A stretch of 64,000 nucleotides of DNA, from assembly GCF_000276805.1 (NCBI RefSeq), contig NZ_AKXQ01000007.1:62001-126000 (forward strand), read 5' to 3'. Position 1 is the first letter of the stretch, and each line of letters begins with the position of its first letter. This stretch comes from Moritella dasanensis ArB 0140 (lineage in GTDB: Bacteria; Pseudomonadota; Gammaproteobacteria; Enterobacterales; Moritellaceae). The position numbers and the translations under genes are program-made. The notes beneath the pieces are model-generated. The model was not told the DNA's origin and ran no database searches. It worked only from the letters and a program-made list of their open reading frames with translations. This document shows, piece after piece, positions 56,079-64,000 of this stretch.

Positions 56079-56975
56079 TTGAAGCAAACTAAGATCACTA
56101 AAGCGGTAATTCCAGTAGCAGGTTTAGGTACGCGTATGTTGCCTGCAACTAAAGCGATCCCAAAAGAGATGTTACCAGTGGCCGATAAACCACTGATCCA
56201 ATATATCGTTAATGAATGTGCAGCAGCGGGTATTACCGAGATCGTACTGGTTACGCATGCATCAAAAAATGCCATTGAGAATCACTTTGATACCTCGTTT
56301 GAATTAGAGTCGACACTAGAGCACCGTGTTAAACGTCAGTTATTAGCTGAAGTTCAAGCCATTGCACCAAAAGGTGTGACGATCATGCATATTCGCCAAG
56401 GTGTCGCGAAAGGCTTAGGTCACGCAGTATTGTGTGCCAAACCTATTATTGGTGATGAACCGTTTGCCGTGGTATTACCTGATGTATTGATGGATGAAGT
56501 GAGTGCCGATCTAAAAACTGAAAACTTAGCCAGCATGATGCGCCGTTTTGATGAAACCGGTTTTAGTCAGATAATGGTTGAACCTGTACCAATGAACTTG
56601 GTGTCTGGTTACGGTGTTGCTGATTGTGGTGGTGTTGAACTTAGCCCTGGTGAATCAACCAAGATGACCGCAGTGATTGAAAAACCGGCACAAGATAAAG
56701 CACCGTCTAATTTAGCGGTTGCTGGACGTTATGTATTACCATCGTCTATCTGGGAGCTATTAGCACGTACAGCACCTGGTGCTGGTGATGAGATCCAGTT
56801 AACCGATGCGATTGATGACCTAATGAAATTAGAAACCGTTGAAGCTTTCCATATTAGTGGCAAGTTACATGACTGTGGTTCTAAGTTAGGTTACATGAAG
56901 GCATTTATTGAATATGGTTTACGTCATCCTGAAGTAGGCGCTGATTTACAGGAATTTATTAGTGGCTTGAAGTAA
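56079..56975 (+). CDS. galU: UTP-glucose-1-phosphate uridylyltransferase (copy 2, E. coli type)
   Basis: A 298-residue GalU with [80 protein letters not shown] and [10 protein letters not shown], closely following E. coli GalU and unlike the paralogue at 24739. The start is TTG at 56079, with AAAAGG about eight bases upstream; the first internal ATG would delete the nucleotide loop. The leader contains repeated TATATAAAG units. It is followed by GC-rich repeat copy C. Confidence 0.93.
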   Translation: MKQTKITKAVIPVAGLGTRMLPATKAIPKEMLPVADKPLIQYIVNECAAAGITEIVLVTHASKNAIENHFDTSFELESTLEHRVKRQLLAEVQAIAPKGVTIMHIRQGVAKGLGHAVLCAKPIIGDEPFAVVLPDVLMDEVSADLKTENLASMMRRFDETGFSQIMVEPVPMNLVSGYGVADCGGVELSPGESTKMTAVIEKPAQDKAPSNLAVAGRYVLPSSIWELLARTAPGAGDEIQLTDAIDDLMKLETVEAFHISGKLHDCGSKLGYMKAFIEYGLRHPEVGADLQEFISGLK

Positions 56976-56987
56976 AGATATAAGAGA

Positions 56988-57144
56988 GACCCCCTCCCAA
57001 CCTCCCCCTAACTTTTTATTACAGAAAGTAGGGGAGGAGCAGGGCAAAGACAAGACTTCATTGTCAATTGAGTGCTGAAATTGCATTGGCTTGGCGCTGT
57101 TTTAGTTCCCTCCCTTTTCTTAAGGGGAGGGCTAGGGTGGGGTC
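56988..57144. repeat. GC-rich intergenic repeat, copy C (full length)
   Basis: The most complete copy: it starts GACCCCCTCCCAACCTCCCC and ends GGGGAGGGCTAGGGTGGGGTC, forming an inverted repeat around about 115 bases. The inner part has AGTAGGGGAGGAGCAGGG and TTAGTTCCCTCCC. It lies 12 bases past galU copy 2 and just before the convergent torD stop, where it can act as a bidirectional terminator. Copies A (1-120) and B (3766-3849) share its arms. Confidence 0.7.
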
Positions 57145-57165
57145 GCTCTGCTCTTAATCTTACGA

Positions 57166-57819
57166 CTAGTCTAATTCAGTCTCTAACCAATCTGAATCTA
57201 GCTGCGCGAATGCTAATAACAGTTCAACTACCGCCGCATAAAAGCCAAATTTATCACAGTCTTTCACTTTCATTTCAAAATCACCTAACCAGTTAAGTAA
57301 GTGCGTTTGCAAGAAATCGTGCTGCAGTGCGAAATTAGCGCGGATCTGTTCTTCTGATTCTGAATCTAATGTTTTTAAGATCAAGTTACCCATGAAGTCT
57401 AACTGGATCGCAATATGATCCGCAGGTTCACTGTATTTATCACTGATATTGATGTTGTGCTGTTCTAATAGCGCTGTCATCTGTTGATACGCTTCTTGCA
57501 TCAAGTGACCATTTTCGCTGGTGAATACCGACTCATACGGTGGCGCCGATGATTTACTGTTACCTAAAAATATTTGAGCGTAATCGGCACATAGTTCTAA
57601 ACGTGCATCGTTACGTAGGTTTGCTGCAGCCAGTGAACTTACTAATTTCTCAACGGGAGCCGTTAACGCTGGTGTTGCTGCTAACCCTTGTAAGAAACCT
57701 TGGATCTCAGCAGACTGGTATTTACCCAGTTGTTCATCAGATAACTCTGTTGCTAATGTTGTTGAAAGCCACCAGTAGATCTCTGAGCGGGTCTGGCATA
57801 ATTGCGTTAGTTCATCCAT
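57166..57819 (-). CDS. torD: TorD-like redox enzyme maturation chaperone
   Basis: A 217-residue all-helical cytosolic chaperone of the TorD/DmsD family, which binds twin-arginine signal peptides and helps insert molybdenum cofactor. It has YAQIFLGNSKSSAPPYESVF (the Y..F.G...PPYES motif) and EPADHIAIQLDFMGNLI (the EPxDHxxxxLxF signature). GGAGAAG immediately upstream fixes the start at 57819 rather than 57861. No molybdoenzyme gene is nearby, so the client is unknown, and TorD versus a related paralogue cannot be decided. Confidence 0.82.
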   Translation of the reverse strand: MDELTQLCQTRSEIYWWLSTTLATELSDEQLGKYQSAEIQGFLQGLAATPALTAPVEKLVSSLAAANLRNDARLELCADYAQIFLGNSKSSAPPYESVFTSENGHLMQEAYQQMTALLEQHNINISDKYSEPADHIAIQLDFMGNLILKTLDSESEEQIRANFALQHDFLQTHLLNWLGDFEMKVKDCDKFGFYAAVVELLLAFAQLDSDWLETELD

Positions 57820-58021
57820 TGTCTTCTCCAAATAGGGTTGAGTACTGTTATTTGGCTGCATTATAGCGGAATTAAATTAACCGGGGAGTCAGTTTTGATC
57901 AAAGTTAATCTAAAATGCAGTGTATTCACGCAAAATTGAAATTTTCTCAAGGCATTCTAGTAGGAAGTCGGCAACATTCACGTTACAATGTGCTCCAGTT
58001 TGGCGTTGCTAGCTAAATTTT

Positions 58022-58140
58022 AGGTTTACTAGTATAATGTTAAAACTACTAATTAGATGTTAAGTTTACCAGCCATATGTTGCATTTATTAACTTGGTGT
58101 TGCATTTATTAACTAGGCGTTAAGTTAACTGACCAACTTG
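58022..58140 (+). repeat. About 20-bp degenerate tandem repeats upstream of glyA
   Basis: TGTTGCATTTATTAACT occurs twice exactly (58078-58094 and 58098-58114). Similar but weaker units with GTTAAGTTTAC or GTTAAGTTAACT flank them, giving about five units with a 20-base period. They fill much of the 57862-58165 gap between torD and glyA. Two-helical-turn spacing would place repeats on one DNA face, fitting an operator array, but no known site is matched. Confidence 0.6.
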
Positions 58141-58146
58141 TATAAT
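58141..58146 (+). promoter_or_regulatory. Candidate -10 box of glyA
   Basis: TATAAT lies 20 bases upstream of the glyA ATG, just after the 20-bp repeat array. A weak GTTAAG -35 candidate sits 16 bases upstream. Transcription from here would leave a very short leader with AGGAG as ribosome site; another TATAAT at 58033 is an alternative. Confidence 0.35.
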
Positions 58147-58165
58147 CTCAATCAGGAGAAAACGG

Positions 58166-59419
58166 ATGTTTACACGTGATATGAATATAGCTGACTATGA
58201 TGCAGAATTATGGGCAGCAATGACACAAGAAGTAACTCGTCAGGAAGACCACATCGAGCTTATTGCTTCAGAGAACTATACAAGCCCACGCGTAATGGAA
58301 GCTCAAGGCTCTCAGCTTACTAACAAGTATGCAGAAGGTTACCCTGGCAAACGTTATTATGGCGGTTGTGAGTATGTTGATATTGCTGAGTCTTTAGCAA
58401 TCGAACGTGCTAAACAATTGTTTGGTGCTGATTACGCAAACGTACAACCACACTCGGGTTCACAAGCCAATGCTGCTGTTTACATGGCATTAGTTAAGCC
58501 AGGTGATACTGTACTAGGTATGAGTCTTGCTCATGGTGGTCACTTAACACATGGTTCAAGTGTAAGCTTCTCTGGTAAGATTTACAACGCAGTTCAGTAC
58601 GGCATTAACCCTGAAACTGGCGCATTAGATTACGCTGAAATCGAAGCTCTGGCTGTTGAACATCAACCAAAAATGATTGTTGCGGGTTTCTCTGCATATT
58701 CTGGTGTTGTTGATTGGGCTAAATTTCGTGAAATTGCTGATAAAGTAGGTGCTTACCTGTTTGTTGATATGGCTCACGTTGCTGGTTTAATTGCAGCTGG
58801 TTTATATCCAAACCCAATAAAACATGCTCATGTTGTAACAACTACGACGCATAAAACATTAGGCGGTCCACGTGGTGGCCTTATCCTTGCACAAGCAGAC
58901 GAAGCGCTTGAGAAAAAACTAAACTCAGCAATCTTCCCTGGTGGTCAAGGTGGTCCTTTAATGCACGTTATCGCTGCTAAAGCGGTTGCATTTAAAGAAG
59001 CGATGGAACCAGAATTCGCTGTTTACCAACAAAATGTACTTGATACTGCGAAAAGCATGGTTGCAGTATTACAACAACGTGGTTTCAAAATTGTTTCTGA
59101 TGGAACTGAAAACCATTTGTTCTTAGTTGATCTAATTGGTAAAGAATACTCAGGTAAAGAAGCAGATGCTGCCTTGGGTAATGCACACATCACAGTAAAC
59201 AAAAACTCAGTACCTAACGATCCACGTTCACCATTTGTTACATCTGGTCTACGTATCGGTACGCCAGCACTAGCTCGCCGTGGTATCCCAGCTGATAAAG
59301 CCGGTGAACTTGCAGGTTGGATGTGTGACGTATTAGATAACATCGGTAATGAAGATGTAGCTGCAACTGTACGTGCGAATGTACAAGCGCTATGTGCTGA
59401 CTATCCTGTTTATAAATAA
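58166..59419 (+). CDS. glyA: Serine hydroxymethyltransferase
   Basis: Converts serine and tetrahydrofolate to glycine and 5,10-methylene-THF, the main source of one-carbon units. The 417-residue PLP enzyme has [66 protein letters not shown] and Lys230 in [20 protein letters not shown] is a strong ribosome site. It is a monocistronic core gene with its own promoter region and a clear terminator. Confidence 0.97.
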   Translation: MFTRDMNIADYDAELWAAMTQEVTRQEDHIELIASENYTSPRVMEAQGSQLTNKYAEGYPGKRYYGGCEYVDIAESLAIERAKQLFGADYANVQPHSGSQANAAVYMALVKPGDTVLGMSLAHGGHLTHGSSVSFSGKIYNAVQYGINPETGALDYAEIEALAVEHQPKMIVAGFSAYSGVVDWAKFREIADKVGAYLFVDMAHVAGLIAAGLYPNPIKHAHVVTTTTHKTLGGPRGGLILAQADEALEKKLNSAIFPGGQGGPLMHVIAAKAVAFKEAMEPEFAVYQQNVLDTAKSMVAVLQQRGFKIVSDGTENHLFLVDLIGKEYSGKEADAALGNAHITVNKNSVPNDPRSPFVTSGLRIGTPALARRGIPADKAGELAGWMCDVLDNIGNEDVAATVRANVQALCADYPVYK

Positions 59420-59520
59420 GCAGTATACAAATAAGCTATTTATAAATAACCGTATCCAATAGTTTATATATAAATAGTCAGTTTCTAAACCTCCAGGTTT
59501 GTAAAAACTGATAATTTGTT

Positions 59521-59578
59521 AACCGTAAATGCTACTTAACTTAAATAAACGTTTAAGTTGGTCATTTACGGTTTTTTT
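59521..59578 (+). terminator. Rho-independent terminator after glyA
   Basis: AACCGTAAATG (59521-59531) pairs with CATTTACGGTT (59563-59573), and an inner AACTTAAA/TTTAAGTT stem extends the structure; a run of T follows. The preceding 59420-59520 holds degenerate TATAAATAA-type repeats copying the end of glyA. The 59579-59742 stretch has a short hydrophobic frame without a ribosome site, which I do not call. Confidence 0.85.
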
Positions 59579-59742
59579 ATGTCTAAAAATAAATTGTACT
59601 ACCCTATCTCATTCCTGCTAATACTCAAAATCATGCTATTTCCATGCTTTTTTATTGTCTCAGGATCATATGATCTGCTGCTATTGCATGTTAGTCCACC
59701 GAACGGCTATCAAGCCAATTTTATAGACCAAGGATGGGAAAT

Positions 59743-60036
59743 ATGATGAATAAATTACGATTGAAAATAATCCCGAAAACAAGTCTACAGCAAATATGTA
59801 AAAGGATGTGCATTGTCACATTTGCTGTTGTGGTCACTGGCTGTAGCTCAGTTGACGTATTAACTAAAACCGAAAATGGTGCTTCTTATGAATATCAAAT
59901 TGGTCAGTTTGCAACGATAGAAATAGTTGATATGGCGAAGGAGCATTGTGGTCAATATGGTAAACATGCAGAACTAACTAATCGTTACTCTGATGCTAAC
60001 CGCATATACAATACGCTTATCTTTCACTGCTCATAA
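59743..60036 (+). CDS. Small lipoprotein of unknown function
   Basis: A 97-residue protein with a basic N-terminus, a hydrophobic stretch and the lipobox VTGC followed by SSVD, so it is probably lipidated and exported. The signal is long because of an extended n-region rich in Lys and Arg. The mature part is only about 60 residues and contains YEYQIGQFATIEIVD. AGGATGGGA upstream acts as ribosome site for ATG 59743. I do not recognise a family. It stands alone between the glyA terminator and the DUF4124 gene; 60037-60304 shows nothing further. Confidence 0.65.
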   Translation: MMNKLRLKIIPKTSLQQICKRMCIVTFAVVVTGCSSVDVLTKTENGASYEYQIGQFATIEIVDMAKEHCGQYGKHAELTNRYSDANRIYNTLIFHCS

Positions 60037-60304
60037 AGTTCTGATCATAAAGTACAGCTCATAGCGTAAGATCTGTTTTCATCTTAACTGTGAAGTCAAT
60101 GGGGGTTAAATCTAATCAACTAGTTTCAAATACTATTTATGGGTGTTAACATAATTGCAACATGCTTTTCTGTTTTTCTATTAAGTCGTTAGAGATAGAT
60201 TGTTAGGTCAATAAATTCCTTTTGAAGTAAATGAATAGATAAATAAATAAACACTTGAGATGGAATGCTCAAGTCTAAGCAATGGATAGGGTGAGGTATA
60301 AAGG

Positions 60305-61747
60305 ATGATGCTGAATTCAAAAAGTAACAATAAACGTTTATTACTAGCGTTAGTATGTGGCTCAATGAGCTATTCAACATTTGCACAAATCTATAGTTGG
60401 CGCGATGCTGATGGTGCGATGCATTATAGTCAGTTTCCACGTCAAATAGTGGAAAAAAATGCTGCGCAAAGTCGAGCGAGTCGCAAACAAGCGGATATAA
60501 ATGATGTCGTAAACGATTTAGCTTCAACCAAAAAACGAGATAACTTACTAGATGGTCTGGATGATATCGTTGCAAATGCTAACGTTGAACGTCAAATTGA
60601 AAAGGTACTCACGCGCCGTGATCCTCAGTTGGTGTTAATTGAGCAACAACTCGCCCGTCAACAATCTGAGCAACATGCAGCACTGGTTGCGAAACAACAA
60701 GTACTTAAAGAGCAGATTTTCAAAGAGAAGATTATCAAAGAACAGTTAGCGCTTGTTGCTGGCACTCAAATAAACAGTGTCGAAACGAAACGAAAATTTG
60801 CTAAGAATAGCTTTATGGCTGGTATTCACAAACGTGTTTACGGCAATGCCGATAACAAAAGTAATGACGTGATTCAGCCTACGCCGTTTGCGTCTACCTC
60901 AGGTCCAGATTTAAATGTTATTGCCAATGTCGAAGCAAAGCAACCGCGTAAATCAGCAAATAAATTCTTAGCGGGCATTCAAAATAAGCTAAAGCGTCAA
61001 CATAGCGTGAAATTAAGCCAGCCTTCTTCACACATTGAACCTGTCGTGATAGCTAAAACGCAAGCTGCCGTATTAACACCGACAGTATTAAAACCAGTCG
61101 TAGAATCTCGTTCGATAGCGAAGGTTACCCGTAAGAGCAAGGCAAAACCTAGGAACGCTTTCTTAGCGGGAATTAAAAGAAAATTAAACCGTAAACAAGA
61201 AGCACAAGAGATTGATGAACCAATGGACCTAGTGAGTCAAAAGCTGGCCAGCCAAAACCTCGCGACCTCAAATGAATTAGTCGTTGCAAGTAGCGCCGCG
61301 ACTGGTAAACCGTTGCGAGCGACACCTGAGCAAGTTCAGAATAAATTCTTAGCCGAAATAAATAAAAAGCTATTCCGAGCACATTTAGCCACGGATAATA
61401 GCGAAGCGGATAACACCCCAGTTGCGACATTAGTTAACTCTAGCTCTCACTCTAACGCTGATATTAACGGCAACAGTCGTCGTACTACGACGGTGAAGAA
61501 TAAAGAGTTAATACAGGGTGCAGATGAAATTAAAGCGATTGAAAATGAAATTAGCAACAGCAGTCAATCAAACAAAGCGAAAGCACCATCTGCAAAGCAA
61601 GTTAACTCAGCGTTAATGCTAAGTCGATTAAGCTACAATCAGCAGGCGCGTTTACCGTTATTGGGAACGGGTATAAACCAACTTGATATCCAAGGTATCG
61701 ACGCATCAAGTCAGTTTGTAAACGAAGTAAATCGTAACGCGGAATAA
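60305..61747 (+). CDS. DUF4124-domain protein with four FLAGI-type internal repeats
   Basis: A 480-residue secreted or periplasmic protein. It has an N-terminal signal peptide (RLLLALVCGSMSYSTFA, cleavage near 27), then the DUF4124 motif IYSWRDADGAMHYSQFP at 29-45 and a charged coiled-coil region near 95-150. Four copies of a short motif follow: NSFMAGIHKRV at 168, NKFLAGIQNKLKR at 219, NAFLAGIKRKLNR at 284 and NKFLAEINKKLFR at 346, separated by disordered, Lys/Ser/Ala-rich linkers. The function is unknown. A perfect hairpin follows its stop. Confidence 0.8.
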   Translation: MMLNSKSNNKRLLLALVCGSMSYSTFAQIYSWRDADGAMHYSQFPRQIVEKNAAQSRASRKQADINDVVNDLASTKKRDNLLDGLDDIVANANVERQIEKVLTRRDPQLVLIEQQLARQQSEQHAALVAKQQVLKEQIFKEKIIKEQLALVAGTQINSVETKRKFAKNSFMAGIHKRVYGNADNKSNDVIQPTPFASTSGPDLNVIANVEAKQPRKSANKFLAGIQNKLKRQHSVKLSQPSSHIEPVVIAKTQAAVLTPTVLKPVVESRSIAKVTRKSKAKPRNAFLAGIKRKLNRKQEAQEIDEPMDLVSQKLASQNLATSNELVVASSAATGKPLRATPEQVQNKFLAEINKKLFRAHLATDNSEADNTPVATLVNSSSHSNADINGNSRRTTTVKNKELIQGADEIKAIENEISNSSQSNKAKAPSAKQVNSALMLSRLSYNQQARLPLLGTGINQLDIQGIDASSQFVNEVNRNAE

Positions 61748-61763
61748 ACGCGAAGCAAATGTC

Positions 61764-61802
61764 GTCGGTTTTTAGTGCTTAAAATAAGCGTTAAAAACCG
61801 AC
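61764..61802 (+). terminator. Hairpin terminator after the DUF4124 gene
   Basis: GTCGGTTTTTA (61764-61774) pairs with TAAAAACCGAC (61792-61802), with GCTT/AAGC extending inside. The stem itself contains the A and T runs. It separates this gene from the nrdR-rib operon. Confidence 0.65.
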
Positions 61803-61919
61803 TGATTATTCAACAATTTGTTAACTTATTTATTAATTCCACTTAATTATCTGCACTTTTCTGTACCCGCCTGCTGTTTAACGATAGACTCACAATAATA
61901 TTATTCAATAGGATTGTTT

Positions 61920-62369
61920 ATGTTCTGTCCATTTTGTTCTGCGACTGAAACTAAAGTTATCGATTCTCGTCTTGTGGCTGAAGGCCATCAGGTGCGTCGC
62001 CGCCGTGAGTGTGCGAAATGTCATGAACGTTTTACTACCTTTGAAACTGCCGAATTAGTTATGCCTCGTATCATTAAAACAGATGATAAGCGTGAACCTT
62101 TTAACGAAGATAAATTGGTTAATGGCATTTATCGTGCGTTAGAAAAACGTCCTGTTGCCGCCGAGCAGATTGAACTTGGTATTAATCAGATCAAATCAAG
62201 TTTAAGAGCCACGGGTGAACGTGAAGTCGAATCAAGTTTTCTGGGTGAACTGGTTATGGACGTATTAAAAAAACTCGATAAAGTCGCTTATGTGCGTTTT
62301 GCTTCGGTTTATCGTTCTTTTGAAGATGTAAAAGAATTTAATGAAGAAATCGCCAAACTCGACAAATAA
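61920..62369 (+). CDS. nrdR: Transcriptional repressor NrdR
   Basis: Zn-ribbon/ATP-cone repressor of ribonucleotide reductase genes, sensing dATP/ATP. The 149-residue protein has a zinc finger with Cys3, Cys6, Cys31 and Cys34, the basic [16 protein letters not shown] segment, then the ATP-cone beginning near 49 ([22 protein letters not shown]). ATG 61920 with AGGATT upstream matches family length. As in E. coli and relatives it leads the riboflavin genes ribD and ribE. Confidence 0.96.
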   Translation: MFCPFCSATETKVIDSRLVAEGHQVRRRRECAKCHERFTTFETAELVMPRIIKTDDKREPFNEDKLVNGIYRALEKRPVAAEQIELGINQIKSSLRATGEREVESSFLGELVMDVLKKLDKVAYVRFASVYRSFEDVKEFNEEIAKLDK

Positions 62370-62394
62370 TCCGATATCTGAGTCCTCATTGACT

Positions 62395-63729
62395 ATGCCA
62401 AAAAAATCACGCACCGAGTTAGATCAACTAGTGGCAACACTCACCTCAACAAGTCAGTTCACTGATACTGACGTTCAGTATATGCAACGTGCGATCGCAC
62501 TTGCACAACAAGGCCGTTTTACCACGGCGCCTAATCCCAATGTTGGCTGTGTGCTTGTTAAAGCAGGACAAATCCTCGGTGAAGGTTTTCATTTACGAGC
62601 CGGTGAGCCGCATGCCGAAGTGCATGCTTTAAACGCTGCTGCTAGTGCTGCAGATAGCGAGGTTCAGGGTGCGACTTGTTATGTGACTCTAGAGCCTTGT
62701 AGTCATTATGGTCGTACGCCGCCATGCGCCGCCGCTTTGGTTAAGGCGCAGGTGAGTGAAGTTGTGATCGCCATGGTAGATCCGAACCCAAAAGTCGCAG
62801 GTAATGGCATTGCTATTTTAATCGCTGCCGGCATTAAAGTGCGTATCGGTTTGTTATCAGATCAAGCCCATGCTCTCAATCCAGGCTTTATTTTGCGTAT
62901 GCGTGAACAACGTCCTTTTGTACGTCTAAAAATGGCAGCAAGTCTTGATGGACGCACGGCATTAAAAAACGGTGAAAGCAAATGGATCACAGGTCCTGCT
63001 GCGCGCAGTGATGTGCAAGTTTACCGTGCTCAAGCCAATGCCATCTTATCAACGGCTAGTACAGTGATGATGGATGATGCATCACTTAATGTACGTTATA
63101 GCGAATTAGGGGCGAGTCAAGCAGACTATCCGTTAGAGAATCCCTTCGCTAAATCAAAGCAGCCCTTAACGCAATCAAACCAATCTCAAGTACGTCAGCC
63201 GATTCGAGTGGTACTGGATAACCATCGTCGACTCGATACGCATAGTGCATCATCCGCTAGCGCATTAAAGTTATTTGCTCAGCCCGGGAAGATACTGTTA
63301 ATTAACGGCACTGAAGATGGTGTTGATGCTATCGAAAATAATGTTGATGGCATCGCAAATAACGTTAATGGCGTAGCTCATGATCCAGCGTCAGCAACGA
63401 TAATGATGGATGAATCAGTCTCGCGAATTGAAATTGGCCGAGATAGTCACCATAACATAGATCTAAACCAGTTAATGAAGACGCTAGCTCAGCAGGATAT
63501 TAATGACCTGTGGGTAGAAGCAGGCGCAACGCTAGCAGGTGCGTTACTTGAAAATAAGCTGGTGGATGAGATAATTATTTATCTGGCGCCTAAGCTCATG
63601 GGTGATAGTGCCAGAGGACTAGCAGTATTAAGCGAGCTAACTGACATGGCGCAAGTGCCACAATTTAGCTTTACCGATATCACGCAGGTCGGTGACGATC
63701 TTCGTATCACAGCAAAACCGGAATACTAA
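62395..63729 (+). CDS. ribD: Riboflavin biosynthesis bifunctional deaminase/reductase
   Basis: Carries out the second and third steps of riboflavin synthesis. The deaminase domain has NPNVGCVLVKAG, the zinc motif HAEVHA and EPCSHYGRTPPC. The reductase domain begins near KMAASLDGRTALKNGESKW and ends VEAGATLAGALLENKLVDE and APKLMGDSARGL. Starts at 62341 (overlapping nrdR) and 62395 are both possible; the enzyme proper begins around 62482. An insertion near 63310-63400, rich in DG and NNV repeats (GVDAIENNVDGIANN), is not usual for RibD. It overlaps ribE by one base. Confidence 0.93.
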   Translation: MPKKSRTELDQLVATLTSTSQFTDTDVQYMQRAIALAQQGRFTTAPNPNVGCVLVKAGQILGEGFHLRAGEPHAEVHALNAAASAADSEVQGATCYVTLEPCSHYGRTPPCAAALVKAQVSEVVIAMVDPNPKVAGNGIAILIAAGIKVRIGLLSDQAHALNPGFILRMREQRPFVRLKMAASLDGRTALKNGESKWITGPAARSDVQVYRAQANAILSTASTVMMDDASLNVRYSELGASQADYPLENPFAKSKQPLTQSNQSQVRQPIRVVLDNHRRLDTHSASSASALKLFAQPGKILLINGTEDGVDAIENNVDGIANNVNGVAHDPASATIMMDESVSRIEIGRDSHHNIDLNQLMKTLAQQDINDLWVEAGATLAGALLENKLVDEIIIYLAPKLMGDSARGLAVLSELTDMAQVPQFSFTDITQVGDDLRITAKPEY

Positions 63730-64000
63730 TGTTTACAGGAATTATTGAAACCGTGGGTACGCTCACCGGTTTAACCCCAAAAGGGGCTGATGTGAGTATC
63801 ACTGTCGACAGTGGTAAACTTGATTTAAGCGATGTAAAACTCGGTGATAGTATCGCGACTAATGGGGTATGCCTGACGGTTGTTGAATTACTAAGCAATG
63901 GTTACCGCGCAGATGTGTCATTAGAGACGATTAAGCGCTCTGGTTTTGCGCATTACAAAATTGGTGATAAGGTAAACTTAGAAAAAGCGTTAACCTTAAG
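63729..64000 (+). CDS. ribE: Riboflavin synthase alpha chain (partial, runs off the window)
   Basis: The first 90 residues of riboflavin synthase, which dismutates two 6,7-dimethyl-8-ribityllumazines to riboflavin. MFTGIIETVGTL is the invariant start, followed by GDSIATNGVCLTVVEL (lumazine-binding motif) and VSLETIKRSGF. The start overlaps the ribD stop as TAATG. The 3' part lies beyond the window edge. Confidence 0.95.
   Translation, partial: MFTGIIETVGTLTGLTPKGADVSITVDSGKLDLSDVKLGDSIATNGVCLTVVELLSNGYRADVSLETIKRSGFAHYKIGDKVNLEKALTL

Noticed and set aside
57166-57819. TorD-like gene as part of a TMAO respiration operon
   Set aside because: No torA, torC or other molybdoenzyme gene is adjacent, so an operon cannot be claimed.
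59558-59746. Small hydrophobic 62-residue protein after glyA
   Set aside because: Its start lies in the glyA terminator stem, there is no ribosome site, and no family is recognisable.

Overview
The window looks like the chromosome of a marine, moderately AT-rich gammaproteobacterium, most likely Moritella or a close relative among the Vibrio/Alteromonadales lineages. This is inferred from gene content: a LuxR/HapR-type quorum regulator divergent from hpt as in Vibrio, E. coli-like yadG/yadH, Wza-Wzb-Wzc, GlyA, and nrdR-ribD-ribE. No rRNA or tRNA gene is present to settle the name.

Layout. (1) 0-4.6 kb is core: a HapR-like TetR regulator, hpt, the ABC exporter yadG/yadH and a TrmB-like methyltransferase. 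Two copies of a branched, cloverleaf-like repeat follow hpt and yadG. (2) 4.9-20.3 kb is a Wzy-dependent surface-polysaccharide operon. It opens with a promoter and a JUMPstart/ops (RfaH) element, then wza-wzb-wzc, rmlB-(frameshifted rmlA)-rmlD-rmlC, and a very AT-rich serotype-specific block of four glycosyltransferases, Wzx, an ATP-grasp enzyme and Wzy. (3) 20.3-22.3 kb is nested insertion-sequence debris (ISAs1, IS66 and IS5 types) that replaced the extreme 3' end of wzy. (4) 22.4-29.5 kb carries ugd, a UDP-glucuronate 4-epimerase-like gene, galU, wecA, galE and a beta-CASP metallo-beta-lactamase-fold protein. (5) 29.5-36.2 kb holds a decayed third ugd remnant, an SLC13-type permease, cysD-cysC-cysN, a DHH phosphoesterase and an unknown protein. 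(6) 36.2-38.8 kb is a second galE-MBL copy in direct orientation (its galE is dead), so block 5 is bracketed by 2.6-kb direct repeats. An OafA-like acyltransferase and a convergent Wzy_C/WaaL-type ligase follow. (7) 42.5-53.5 kb is a pseudaminic acid cluster (PseF, PseB, PseC, a PseG-PseH fusion, PseI) with four extra enzymes (FemAB/GNAT-like, aldo/keto reductase, SpsF-like nucleotidyltransferase, class III aminotransferase) and a convergent candidate sialyl-type transferase. (8) 53.8-57.0 kb is a second ugd-epimerase-galU set, with an E. coli-type galU. (9) 57.1-64 kb returns to core genes: torD-like chaperone, glyA, a small lipoprotein, a DUF4124 protein with four internal repeats, nrdR, ribD and the start of ribE.

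How the parts fit. The locus can supply dTDP-rhamnose (if rmlA works), UDP-Glc/Gal/GlcA/GalA, CMP-pseudaminic acid and activated sulfate. It also encodes lipid-linked initiation (WecA), flipping (Wzx), polymerisation (Wzy), export and length control (Wza/Wzb/Wzc), O-acylation and ligation. The duplications, IS debris and gene remnants indicate repeated remodelling. Coordinates and motifs are read directly from sequence; family names rest on recognising conserved motifs, with no database search.
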